64,000 nt of DNA from Pseudanabaena minima (GTDB taxonomy: Bacteria > Cyanobacteriota > Cyanobacteriia > Pseudanabaenales > Pseudanabaenaceae): positions 1,302,001 through 1,366,000 of the forward strand of contig NZ_CP159508.1 of assembly GCF_051131155.1 (NCBI RefSeq). Reading direction: 5' to 3'. The notes beneath the pieces were generated by a model. That model saw nothing but the letters and a program-made list of their open reading frames with translations, did not search any database and was not told where the DNA came from. The translations under genes were made by a program, and so were the position numbers. Of this stretch, positions 8,678 through 16,479 are shown one piece after another (within the stretch, counting starts at the first letter, position 1; each line of letters begins with the position of its first letter).

Positions 8678-8883
8678 CTTTCAAGTCACTCCTGCTTAGG
8701 CAAATAAATGACATTGCTATACTAGATGTATGAAACCAATAGATCGAGGCGGTAACGCACTACTCACTCTGCCCCAATCTACACTTTCCCAAGCTTTCAG
8801 TATCTCTTGGCTTTGTCGTTGCCCAAATTTTACTAAGGGCTATGGAATAATCACGACAAATTGAGATTTTGACTTTAGAAAAT

Positions 8884-9576
8884 ATGCCAAAACCACCTTT
8901 AGAACAACTTTTTTACTCTAGCCTAGTTACTGAACATATTGTGCCTAAAGGTCGTGACTTCGCTTTTAAGAGATGGCATACACGCCTAGTGGACATTTCC
9001 AAACACTATGATGGCTTTCTGCGCTGCGATCTATGTCCACCACTCAGGTGTAAAGATCCAGTTGTGAAGTGGTATTACATTATCCATTTTGATTCGCCTG
9101 AACATCTTGATCAATGGATGGAGTCAAGCGATCGCAAGCAGTTATTAGAATTAGGACAAAAAATATTTTCAGCCTATCGATTCAAATCTTTTACTACAGG
9201 TTTAGAAGGCTGGTTCTCGATGCAGTCAGGTTCTTCGGAAAATCAAGGGTTAGGTCCGCCGCGATGGAAACAGATTTTGTCAGTAGTATTAGGGCTTTAT
9301 CCTGTCGTTATGATTCAGGCTATTCTTTTTTCAGCGCTGAGAATTATGCAATCTTGGTCATTGGCTAGCTCAATGATCATCAATAACTTAATTACCTCAG
9401 TAATCTTAAGTTTATTTGTGATGCCTTTTGTATCTCAACGTTTAAGATTTTGGCTACAACCAGCCTATCTACCGATATCACGCAAGACTAATTTAATCGG
9501 CACAGTCATAGTATTCACAAGTTTAGGATTGATGGTACTTGTATTTACTGGAATTTTGGGATTAGTTAAGCAATAA
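8884..9576 (+). CDS. Antibiotic-biosynthesis-monooxygenase-like domain fused to a membrane domain
   Basis: About 230 residues from the ATG at 8884 (MPKPPLEQLFYSSLVTEHIV); an upstream TTG is possible but less likely. Residues 1-110 resemble the dimeric alpha/beta barrel of ABM proteins (VKWYYIIHFDSPEHLDQWMESSDRKQ...). The second half has three hydrophobic segments: about 140-165 (ILSVVLGLYPVVMIQAILFS), 172-190 and 210-230. This fusion occurs in cyanobacteria as an uncharacterised protein. The reaction is unknown; heme or quinone chemistry is only a family-level possibility. Confidence 0.7.
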   Translation: MPKPPLEQLFYSSLVTEHIVPKGRDFAFKRWHTRLVDISKHYDGFLRCDLCPPLRCKDPVVKWYYIIHFDSPEHLDQWMESSDRKQLLELGQKIFSAYRFKSFTTGLEGWFSMQSGSSENQGLGPPRWKQILSVVLGLYPVVMIQAILFSALRIMQSWSLASSMIINNLITSVILSLFVMPFVSQRLRFWLQPAYLPISRKTNLIGTVIVFTSLGLMVLVFTGILGLVKQ

Positions 9577-9578
9577 TC

Positions 9579-9644
9579 AAGCCCCGCTAAGCGAGGCTTT
9601 TCCACAAAGAAAAGGCGGTACGAAATACCGCCTTTTCTTTGTGG
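9579..9644. terminator. Two successive hairpins after the ABM-like gene
   Basis: First, AAGCC-CCGC-TAA-GCG-A-GGCTTTT (9579-9601) looks like a classic terminator directly after the stop codon. Second, a perfect 19-bp stem (9602-9620 and 9626-9644, core GGCGGTA-CGAAA-TACCGCC) is another long palindrome. Confidence 0.75.
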
Positions 9645-9660
9645 TAGACATAGGAGTTAG

Positions 9661-9710
9661 GACGTAAAACCAAAGAATTGAGGAGTGGCGCGAAGCGCCA
9701 CTCCTCAATT
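9661..9710. repeat. Family A palindrome, right end trimmed by the permease gene
   Basis: Arms 9676-9691 and 9695-9710 (AATTGAGGAGTGGCGC) round GAA. The left flank GTTAGGACGTAAAACC matches the family A spacer. The matching right flank is missing: the permease stop codon lies at 9721. Confidence 0.8.
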
Positions 9711-9720
9711 TGTAGAGACA

Positions 9721-11163
9721 TTAAGCAGGATTTTCTTGAGAGACAAGAACTTCTTCCTTAGATCTAGGTAGCAACCAACTTAGCAGAATTGCTGTTAAAC
9801 CACCTGTTGAGATAGCAGATCCAAAGAGATTGCTAAAAATTGGAGGCTTATCAACAAAAATCTCAGGGGCAAATACCACTCCTAAGCCTAAACCTAGGGA
9901 AACAGCAACAATAATCATCGAACGACGATCCAGTCCTGCGGATACAACAATATTCAACCCAGCTACAGCGATCGAGCCAAACATAACGAGAGTTGCGCCG
10001 CCCAAAACGGGTTGAGGAAGTGCTTGAAAAACACCACCAATAACAGGTAACAATCCCAAAATGGCAAAGATTCCAGCAACAAAGAACCCAACATAACGGC
10101 TTCCTACACCTGTCATTTGGATAACGCCATTATTTTGACTAAAAGTTGTATTAGGAAATGTATTTAGCACTGCTGCAATCAATGAATTAACACCATCTCC
10201 TAACACACCACCTTTGATACGGCGAATGTATACACCGCCCTTAACAGGTTCTCCAGATACAGCCGAAGTAGCTGTTAAGTCGCCAACGGTCTCTATTGCA
10301 GTTAAAACATAGATCAAGATGAATGGGAGGAAAGCTCCAAAGTCGAAATTGATTCCATAGCGAAAAGGAATAGGAAGCCTGAAAAAAGGAAGTTGATTAA
10401 GAGAACTAAAGTCAATGATACCAATGAATAGAGAGATAATAAAACCAACTACTAGCCCGATCGCGATCGCGCCCATTCTCAAAAATCGATTACTCGAAAG
10501 AGTTAAAAAAAGCACAATCAATAAAACAGTTCCGCCAAGAGCTAGATTTTGCAAGCTGCCAAAAGAACCATCCTTTTTAGCTAAAGCCACAGCCCCACCA
10601 GCTAGGCTGATCATCCCAGTTTTAATTAGCCCTAATCCAATGATCATCACTACCGTTCCTGAAACAACTGGAGTGATAATTTTGTCAAAGAGATGTAAAA
10701 ATTGGCTCAAAATAATTGCTACAAAAGAACCAAACAAACAAACTCCAAAAATTAATGCTAGAGCTTGTTCTGGTGAACTTCCCTTTTGTAAGGCAACGGT
10801 TCCTACTCCTAAAATGGGTCCAAGGAATGCAAAGCTAGTTCCTTGTAGGCTTAGTAAGCCTGAGCCTATTGGTCCAATTCTTTTACATTGAATATAGGTG
10901 CAAATTCCAGAAGCAAAAAGCGACATGCTAATCAAATAACTAGTATTCGCCGCATCTAATCCCAAACTAGTACAAATAATAATTGGAGGCGTAATGATCC
11001 CGACAAAAGCAGCAAGAACATGCTGAAAAGCTACAAAAATAGCTTCAACAACTGGAGGTTTATCATTTAGACCATAGATTAATCCTGATTTACTTACCAC
11101 CGAAGGCTCAGCAATATCATTATCTAGTTGTTCTTTTGGGTTCATTTCTTTATCTGCATCCAT
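9721..11163 (-). CDS. NCS2 nucleobase (uracil/xanthine) permease
   Basis: 480 residues with about 12-14 hydrophobic helices. The NCS2 signature QNNGVIQMTGVGSRYVG (about residues 345-361) and the substrate-helix motif ETVGDLTATSAVSGEPV (about 290-306) are clear; LQGTSFAFLGPI fits the TM3 region. These proteins import uracil, xanthine, urate or similar bases with H+ or Na+. The exact base cannot be told from sequence. A palindromic GTATAC-type site lies 34 bp upstream of the start. Confidence 0.88.
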   Translation of the reverse strand: MDADKEMNPKEQLDNDIAEPSVVSKSGLIYGLNDKPPVVEAIFVAFQHVLAAFVGIITPPIIICTSLGLDAANTSYLISMSLFASGICTYIQCKRIGPIGSGLLSLQGTSFAFLGPILGVGTVALQKGSSPEQALALIFGVCLFGSFVAIILSQFLHLFDKIITPVVSGTVVMIIGLGLIKTGMISLAGGAVALAKKDGSFGSLQNLALGGTVLLIVLFLTLSSNRFLRMGAIAIGLVVGFIISLFIGIIDFSSLNQLPFFRLPIPFRYGINFDFGAFLPFILIYVLTAIETVGDLTATSAVSGEPVKGGVYIRRIKGGVLGDGVNSLIAAVLNTFPNTTFSQNNGVIQMTGVGSRYVGFFVAGIFAILGLLPVIGGVFQALPQPVLGGATLVMFGSIAVAGLNIVVSAGLDRRSMIIVAVSLGLGLGVVFAPEIFVDKPPIFSNLFGSAISTGGLTAILLSWLLPRSKEEVLVSQENPA

Positions 11164-11196
11164 AATTTCTTGCTTAAATTGTTTGAAATATATGCC

Positions 11197-11211
11197 TGTA
11201 TACTGTATACA
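11197..11211. promoter_or_regulatory. Palindromic operator candidate upstream of the permease
   Basis: TGTATACTGTATACA, a perfect 15-bp inverted repeat, lies 34 bp upstream of the permease start codon. The identical 15-mer occurs at 14891-14905. Spacing of TGTA and TACA is 7 nt, not the 8 nt of NtcA sites, so a dimeric regulator of another family (for example GntR-type) is more likely. Confidence 0.5.
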
Positions 11212-11243
11212 TCCTCTAGAAACTATTCCGCTAGAATAATACC

Positions 11244-11470
11244 AAAACTCAAAATGGCGTAGCCATTTCGAGTTTTAAAAACCCTTACTGGGTTTGGTTT
11301 TTAATTCGCAAAAGTGTTGCCACACTTTCGTGAATTGGTATAACTACAAAATCAGAAAATTAGATAGGAATAAAAAAAGCCGCGCTCAGCGCGGCTTTTT
11401 TTATTCCTATTACTAATTCACAAAAGTGTTGTCATGCCTTTGTAGATCGAAAATCAAACCCAGTAAGGTC
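11244..11470. repeat. Cluster of nested palindromes
   Basis: Four pieces fill this gap. Arms 11244-11258 and 11262-11276 pair with one mismatch. ACCCTTACTGGGTTTG (11281-11296) recurs inverted as CAAACCCAGTAAGGT (about 11455-11469), enclosing the rest. Arms 11303-11317 and 11322-11336 (AATTCGCAAAAGTGT) pair imperfectly. Arms 11364-11386 and 11388-11410 (core GCCGCGCT-C-AGCGCGGC with flanking A and T runs) pair perfectly and could terminate transcription from either side. Confidence 0.75.
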
Positions 11471-11518
11471 TCTAAAAATACAGAATGAACACTACATTTT
11501 GTGTTTTGGTAACATGCC

Positions 11519-11752
11519 TTAAAAGAAACTTGAGCTTAATCTCCGAACCAGATAAATTGACTCATACCAAAGATGTTGAGGGGTAACCCCAAAAGCAACT
11601 TTTGCAGCAATAAGCCCGATCGCAATAACTACAAATGGAACAAATAGCGATCGGGCAACTTTCTCTAGCGACGAAAATATAACCATTGAGGCAACTATTG
11701 CTGCCACCAAAAAAAGCCAATCGGTGAGCCGATGCGACATGAAGCTATCCAT
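11519..11752 (-). CDS. Small two-helix membrane protein, 77 aa
   Basis: Hydrophobic segments at about residues 11-28 (WLFLVAAIVASMVIFSS) and 35-52 (LFVPFVVIAIGLIAAKV); the tail is basic and aromatic. Its start is 2 bp after the stop of the exported LTPxQ protein, so the two are probably co-transcribed. The in-frame HIP1-derived codons and the tight spacing support a real gene. No family recognised. Confidence 0.65.
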   Translation of the reverse strand: MDSFMSHRLTDWLFLVAAIVASMVIFSSLEKVARSLFVPFVVIAIGLIAAKVAFGVTPQHLWYESIYLVRRLSSSFF

Positions 11753-11754
11753 AT

Positions 11755-12378
11755 CTATTCCTTTGCCTCAATAGCTTTCATTTTTGCCGTAACTTTTTCG
11801 ACAATTGATTCAGAGGATGGAGCTAAGGGTGACTTATCCTTAGCCATTTGCATACCAGCAGTTATTTTTGCCCCAATTTCGGCGGAACTAGGAATAAATA
11901 GCTGTTTATTTTTCAAAAATAGTTGTTTCTTTTGAGCAGGGGTAAGGGTAGCGAAGATATCCTTTTTAGGAATAGCCTTAAATACAGTACTTAGCTTAGT
12001 TTTTTGGGCAGGGGTGAGAGTTATTGCCTTAAAAGCCTTACGAAAACTAGTTCCTGCGGCAATTTTAGCCGCAAAGTCTTCCTGTTGCTCTGGGGTCAAG
12101 ACACTCTCAATTTGAGGCAAAATCTCAGTTTCTAATTGCTTAAGTAAGTTCGTTGATTCATCGACAGCTTTAGGCGCAGATACAGCCACAGGTTCAGATG
12201 CTTTAACTTCAGCCACAGGTTCAGATGCTTCAGACTCTGCGGGAGATTCAGAAACATCTGCTACAGCGATGAGAGTTGTTAAATGCGAAGAGAGCGGATC
12301 AGCTTGAACACTGTTACCAGCAAACAGTCCGAAAAGAACTACCAAACTGATACAAATTGCTAGGAGACGTTGTTTCAT
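11755..12378 (-). CDS. Exported protein with three LTPxQ motifs (Spy/CpxP-like)
   Basis: 207 residues. A clear Sec signal peptide covers residues 1-27 (MKQRLLAICISLVVLFGLFA...VQA-DP). An acidic, Pro/Ala-rich segment with a repeated SEPVA motif follows (about 45-75). Then a helical domain contains LTPEQQ, LTPAQK and LTPAQK (about 97-160), the hallmark of the LTxxQ (Spy/CpxP) fold of periplasmic chaperone-like proteins. A role in the periplasm is inferred; partners are unknown. Lies upstream of, and probably in an operon with, the 77-aa membrane protein. Confidence 0.7.
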   Translation of the reverse strand: MKQRLLAICISLVVLFGLFAGNSVQADPLSSHLTTLIAVADVSESPAESEASEPVAEVKASEPVAVSAPKAVDESTNLLKQLETEILPQIESVLTPEQQEDFAAKIAAGTSFRKAFKAITLTPAQKTKLSTVFKAIPKKDIFATLTPAQKKQLFLKNKQLFIPSSAEIGAKITAGMQMAKDKSPLAPSSESIVEKVTAKMKAIEAKE

Positions 12379-12436
12379 TATTTTTCCTGTGAAATTTTAA
12401 AGGCTGGGTCGATTAGTTTTGTCGTTAGAGTGAAAT

Positions 12437-13225
12437 TTAAACAGCGGTTCGGCGGCTATGATCGACAAATGCAGCGATCGCTAAAACTGTGATGATAATC
12501 AAAGGCAGCGACAGGCTCCACCAAGACTCAGAGACTAAAACAAAGCAAGCGGCAAGCAATCCACCCAATGCAAAACCTGCGATCGTAGGAACAAATCGGC
12601 TAATTCTTTCCAAAGATTCCGATGCTTCTATTTCCGTTGCTTCTGTTTGGGACTTTGCCAACTTCGCGCTAAGAAACTGCACCACATCAATGGTTAGTTG
12701 AGTTGTATTTCCAGTCATAACTGTCGTTGGAATGTAGCTCTTAAATACTCCTTTAGCTTCTTTCATCAAGGCATTTTGAATCGCCATTGCGATTACACCA
12801 GAGATACCAATGGGCAAGATTAATTCTTCTTGTACATCAAGTAAAAGTGCAGGTGAAAGAGTCATGCCCAGAGAAAGAAAAACCGCTAAAGCGATCGCCT
12901 CCGCAGTCAACAAAACTCCGAATACGCACCATTGCTGACTGCGAGAATAACGAGCTAGTAGAGATGTTAAAGCCACAGTTACTACAAATGTCGGCAACAT
13001 CAACAAACGAGTAATAGTTGTCTCAGTGTCAGCACTGACAAACGAAGACCCTGCTAAAGCAATATTGCCAGTTACATGGGCTGTGAACAATCCAAACAAA
13101 ATGATAAATGCAGAAGTATCAACGAAACCAGCTACCCAGCTCAATAGAAATCCTGCTGGCCCGTCGCTGATTAAGTAAGCACTAAGGTTGAACTTGGATT
13201 GCGATCGCGGAATTGCCGAAGTCAT
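12437..13225 (-). CDS. DUF1275 (YoaK-like) membrane protein
   Basis: 262 residues, six or so hydrophobic helices. The N-terminal helix GFVDTSAFIILFGLFTAHVTGN matches the DUF1275 core pattern (G..D...F......F..H.TGN), and MAIQNALMKEAKG...PTTVMTGNTTQL matches the second half. These proteins are widespread, function unknown. Lies upstream of the LTPxQ gene with a gap of 58 bp on the same strand. Confidence 0.85.
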   Translation of the reverse strand: MTSAIPRSQSKFNLSAYLISDGPAGFLLSWVAGFVDTSAFIILFGLFTAHVTGNIALAGSSFVSADTETTITRLLMLPTFVVTVALTSLLARYSRSQQWCVFGVLLTAEAIALAVFLSLGMTLSPALLLDVQEELILPIGISGVIAMAIQNALMKEAKGVFKSYIPTTVMTGNTTQLTIDVVQFLSAKLAKSQTEATEIEASESLERISRFVPTIAGFALGGLLAACFVLVSESWWSLSLPLIIITVLAIAAFVDHSRRTAV

Positions 13226-13264
13226 TTTCTTGCCTTGAATTAGAATCTGGATAGATTATTTTTC

Positions 13265-13308
13265 AAGTGCTAGGGGCGGATTGTTAATTCCTTATATCCC
13301 TAGCACTT
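13265..13308. repeat. Short inverted repeat between minus-strand genes
   Basis: AAGTGCTAGGG (13265-13275) and CCCTAGCACTT (13298-13308) pair across a 22-nt loop. It lies after the lysine/alanine-rich gene's upstream neighbour and could be a weak terminator; no T-run is adjacent. Confidence 0.4.
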
Positions 13309-13345
13309 AAGCACTTAATTTATAATGCAAAGATCTATTGAAAGA

Positions 13346-13918
13346 CTAGGGAGTAACAGTGGGTTCACTCTCTACAGGTGACTCTGTTGATGTCTCTGGA
13401 ACCGTTTCTTCAGCAGTTTCTTTCAATTTCTCTTCCGCAGCTTCTTCAGTGGCTTCTTTCTCAGCTTCTTTAGCTTTTTTTGCTTCTAACTTAGCTGCTT
13501 CCTTAGCTTTTTTTGCTTCTAACTTAGCTGCTTTCTTTGCGGCTTTTTCCGCAGCTTTAGCTTCGGCTGCTTCTAGTTCGGCTGCTTCCTTCAACTTTTT
13601 TGCTTCAAGTTTAGCGGCAGCTTTTGCTTTTTTTGCTTCAAGTTTGGCAGCAGCCTTTGCTTCAGGAGTTTCGGCTGTTGCTTCAGGTTCTACAACTGCA
13701 TCTGCCACTAAACCAGCAAAAATAGCACCATTTTCAGTCGATGATATAGACAAGACTGATACATCAAAATTAGATTTTGTTGTGGCTGCTTGTGCCTGAG
13801 TAGGATTTGCCAAGAAAACACTCAACATCAAGACTAAAGATAAGCACAGGCTATTGAATCTAGTAATTAGTTCAGGACTAGGTAATTTAAACATCTTAAT
13901 GAATTTGTTCTTAGGCAT
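13346..13918 (-). CDS. Exported Ala/Lys/Glu-repeat protein
   Basis: 190 residues. After a short basic N-terminus comes a signal-like segment (about 19-44, LCLSLVLMLSVFLANPTQAQA). The middle (about 85-160) is made of 7-8 residue repeats such as LEAKKAK and EAAK, predicted to be one long charged helix; the acidic tail is rich in T, P, E and V. The composition resembles TolA-like or spacer helices. The reverse strand is open as a low-complexity mirror and is not a gene. No function recognised. Confidence 0.65.
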   Translation of the reverse strand: MPKNKFIKMFKLPSPELITRFNSLCLSLVLMLSVFLANPTQAQAATTKSNFDVSVLSISSTENGAIFAGLVADAVVEPEATAETPEAKAAAKLEAKKAKAAAKLEAKKLKEAAELEAAEAKAAEKAAKKAAKLEAKKAKEAAKLEAKKAKEAEKEATEEAAEEKLKETAEETVPETSTESPVESEPTVTP

Positions 13919-14509
13919 ACTTTTGCTCCACTGATTTTTTGAGTACCGAAACTAACTAATAAACTCAATCTAAAGGTAGCGATTACACCACTTACTCACT
14001 AACATTAACACTATTAAAAATGTCAGTGTGAAATAGATTGAAAAACAAATTAAATGACAAAAATAAAGTATTAAACTAATATACTTAATTTGCCGTTCAT
14101 ATTCTATTAGAACAGTATATTCATACAATAACGGTATTCTAAACTACTTTTTTGTTAAATTAATAAATTACATTGGTGTCTTAAAATTTATTTACAAGTA
14201 GAATTTTGAGAATAGTTATTGTTAATTAATATTTTTTATAATTTTATCTAAAACTAATTTTATGTCAACTAATTTTAGACAATTTGATTGCTAACTAATA
14301 ATTTGTAATAGCATTAGTTAATATTTAGTGTTTTCGCGATAAATTTTGAAATAACTATATGTGTAAGTAAGTTATATCAATCATTTAATAAATGCAATCT
14401 TATAAATTATTTAAAGCTGTTATATATCAATTTTAAATAGTTAATGTTTTCCTAAATATTTTTGAAGTATTGCAGTCTTTAGTTACTCATATTTCACAAA
14501 TACTTAGAA
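13919..14509. other. Very AT-rich gap
   Basis: About 590 bp, clearly richer in A+T than the surroundings, without HIP1 octamers, without long palindromes, and with no ORF I can support on either strand. It contains the promoter region of the Ala/Lys-repeat gene at its left end. Otherwise I see nothing identifiable. Confidence 0.5.
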
Positions 14510-14790
14510 TTATCATGTCAAGATACTTTTGCTATTTGAGCTAAAATTTGCTTCTCTTCCTTCCTACATTAATGGTGTTAAGCCAGCAGATATAGCTACT
14601 AAAGACATTAGCTCTAAACCTGCTCATAGCTGTGATCTGATCGCAAGTTTGACACTGCTGTTATTTGTGATAGCTATACCTCCGATCGCATCTCCAACCA
14701 TTAACACTAAGAATATGGAGGCAATTTTGTAATGTTGCAGGGTAGCGTAAGGTCACTATTGTCTGGAAAGGTTGGGGAATGGCAATAATC
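14510..14790 (-). pseudogene. Decayed membrane-protein gene (remnant)
   Basis: One minus-strand frame reads PYATLQHYKIASIFLVLMVG, then DAIGGIAITNNSSVKLAIRS and QL-stop, AGLELMSLVAISAGLTPLM-stop and EGREANFSSNSKS. The pieces are protein-like, hydrophobic and in the same frame, separated only by stop codons, and two GATCGC-type sites are present. I read this as a gene lost by point mutation. The family is not recognised. It lies 100 bp downstream of the second GTATAC operator, in the same orientation as the permease has to its own copy. Confidence 0.4.
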
Positions 14791-14889
14791 ATACAAAGTC
14801 GCAAACCTAGCTAATTAGCGTATTGATAAGGAACGTTGCTTCATGCCGATCACTATCAATTAGGTGTCAGTAATTTACTTGGGTCGTCT

Positions 14890-14906
14890 ATGTATACTGT
14901 ATACAT
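14890..14906. promoter_or_regulatory. Second copy of the palindromic operator candidate
   Basis: ATGTATACTGTATACAT is a perfect 17-bp palindrome containing the same 15-mer as 11197-11211. The only plausible target is the decayed gene to its left on the minus strand; no intact gene starts nearby. Confidence 0.45.
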
Positions 14907-14932
14907 AAAAAGTTGATATGGCAATATTTAGC

Positions 14933-14979
14933 TCAAAAAGAATAAAAGCGACGCTTTGCGTCGCTTTTATTCTTTTTGA
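14933..14979. terminator. Perfect 22-bp palindrome after the HEAT-repeat gene
   Basis: Arms 14933-14954 and 14958-14979 around TTT, core GCGACGC-TTT-GCGTCGC, flanked by AAAAAG and CTTTTT. It lies 19 bp past the stop codon of the minus-strand HEAT gene and should terminate it. Confidence 0.75.
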
Positions 14980-14997
14980 TGGGGCAATACCTATGGA

Positions 14998-16179
14998 TTA
15001 ACATTGAATTGTCGTAAAGTCTGATTCATCGCCAAAATCTCTGATATTGGAAACAGAATAATTCGGTATGGCAACTGTATGTTTGATATTATGCAAAATT
15101 TCTTGGGCTTCAGGTGAATTTATCTGTGCTAAGGCTCTCAAAATAGCACTACGGACTGAGCGATCGCGATCTTTTAGAGATTGAGAAAGATAGAATACAG
15201 CATCATGCGTGCCAATTTCCCCTAAGGCTAAAGCTGCGTCACAACGAACATAGGCATATTCATCATCCCTGAGGACTTGAGCAAGCAGTGGTACGACCTC
15301 TTCCATGCCAATCTGCCCTAAGGTACGAGCAGCGATACTGCGGGTATGACTAGAAGAATTGCTAAGCATTTTTGCAACAGGCGAAATTGCAGGAACTCCA
15401 ATGTTCTTAAGTGCCTGTACGGCTTGTGATTGGACACTAATATCATTGTCAGTTAGCAAACTCGCTAAGGAATTGGCTGATAGAGGGGATTTAATCTGAC
15501 CTAGCGCCCAAGCTGCTTCAAAACGAACTGATTTACTGCCATGCTCCAGTGCTTCGATTAAGGTTGTAACAGCAAGGGGTGAACTAATCTGACCAAGGGA
15601 GTGAGCAGCATGGACTTTTACCATATCGTCACTATGTTTTAAAGCCTCAACTAAGGGCGATACCGCAGGTAAACTGGCTCGGCTCAGAGCTTTGGCACTA
15701 GCAGCTTGGACTTGAATGGATGGATGACGCAATAACTGTACTAAAGCGCTGATTGCTTCCGCACTACCAATCCAGCTTAAAGCTGCTGCGGCTTGCCAGT
15801 GAATTTGACGGTGAGGATTTTTAGCAGCGGCAATCAAAGGGGCGATCGCTACAGGCGATCGCAAATAGCCCAAGGCGATCGCCGCTTTTTTTGATATAGC
15901 AACCTCGTCACTTTCGAGACGCTCTAGCAATGCAGGTAAAACATTGTCACGGCAACGAATCAGCTTTTGTAAGGCTAATGAAAATTGGTCAGAACGCACG
16001 GCTGCGTCGAACTCAGCTAAAATTGCTGACTCACCCCCCAAATCGGGTGCAGACATCACATAACGATCTTCAGGAAGTGCATATCCGGGAGACACAGGAA
16101 TCCGATAATCTTCTAACTTAGGTGGAGTGATTTTAGAAGTCGTAGGGATTGCGGGTAGTTGAGGATCTGGTGCGGTCAT
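14998..16179 (-). CDS. HEAT-repeat protein (PBS lyase-type repeats)
   Basis: 393 residues. From about residue 65 to 365 there are roughly ten 31-residue helical repeats of the type AVQALKNIGVPAISPVAKML and AAWALGQIKSPLSANSLASLL, typical of HEAT/PBS-lyase repeats. In cyanobacteria this repeat is found in phycobilin lyases (CpcE type) and in many scaffold proteins. The residues and neighbours give no bilin-lyase context here, so a general protein-binding scaffold is the safer call. The N-terminal 60 residues are Pro-rich. Confidence 0.85.
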   Translation of the reverse strand: MTAPDPQLPAIPTTSKITPPKLEDYRIPVSPGYALPEDRYVMSAPDLGGESAILAEFDAAVRSDQFSLALQKLIRCRDNVLPALLERLESDEVAISKKAAIALGYLRSPVAIAPLIAAAKNPHRQIHWQAAAALSWIGSAEAISALVQLLRHPSIQVQAASAKALSRASLPAVSPLVEALKHSDDMVKVHAAHSLGQISSPLAVTTLIEALEHGSKSVRFEAAWALGQIKSPLSANSLASLLTDNDISVQSQAVQALKNIGVPAISPVAKMLSNSSSHTRSIAARTLGQIGMEEVVPLLAQVLRDDEYAYVRCDAALALGEIGTHDAVFYLSQSLKDRDRSVRSAILRALAQINSPEAQEILHNIKHTVAIPNYSVSNIRDFGDESDFTTIQC

Positions 16180-16479
16180 AGTGGCTGTGTCCTATTAAGC
16201 ATTGGTGCATGGTTTTAGTCCCGTTACCCATTGCAGCAAAATTGAGCTTTACTGCTTTAACATTACATTTTACGAGAAGAGTCCCAAAAATTTTTAAAAC
16301 CTATAGTGCTTTATGATGATCGTGGACTTAGATGATCTATGAAAGTCAATCTTTACAAAGCTTTCATCACCAATCGATAGTTCTAGAAATTCTATAAAGC
16401 TTTAGATAAGCCTCTATAATTGTTAAGCTAAAAATTAAAATTAACAATCCAGCACAGGCTTTATACCAATAGCCTAACT

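Noticed and set aside
8730..8864. 44-aa plus-strand ORF before the ABM-like gene
   Set aside because: No hydrophobic or charged pattern, no RBS, and it lies in a likely leader; cannot be supported.
11197..11211. NtcA binding site
   Set aside because: TGTA and TACA are separated by 7 rather than 8 bases; another dimeric regulator is more likely.
13359..13799. 146-aa plus-strand ORF rich in Ala, Ser and Phe
   Set aside because: Low-complexity mirror of the Ala/Lys/Glu-repeat gene.
14529..14732. 67-aa plus-strand ORF
   Set aside because: It is antisense to the more convincing minus-strand remnant and has no RBS or recognisable domain.
14998..16179. CpcE-type phycobilin lyase
   Set aside because: HEAT/PBS-lyase repeats are present, but no phycobiliprotein genes flank it and the repeats are generic.
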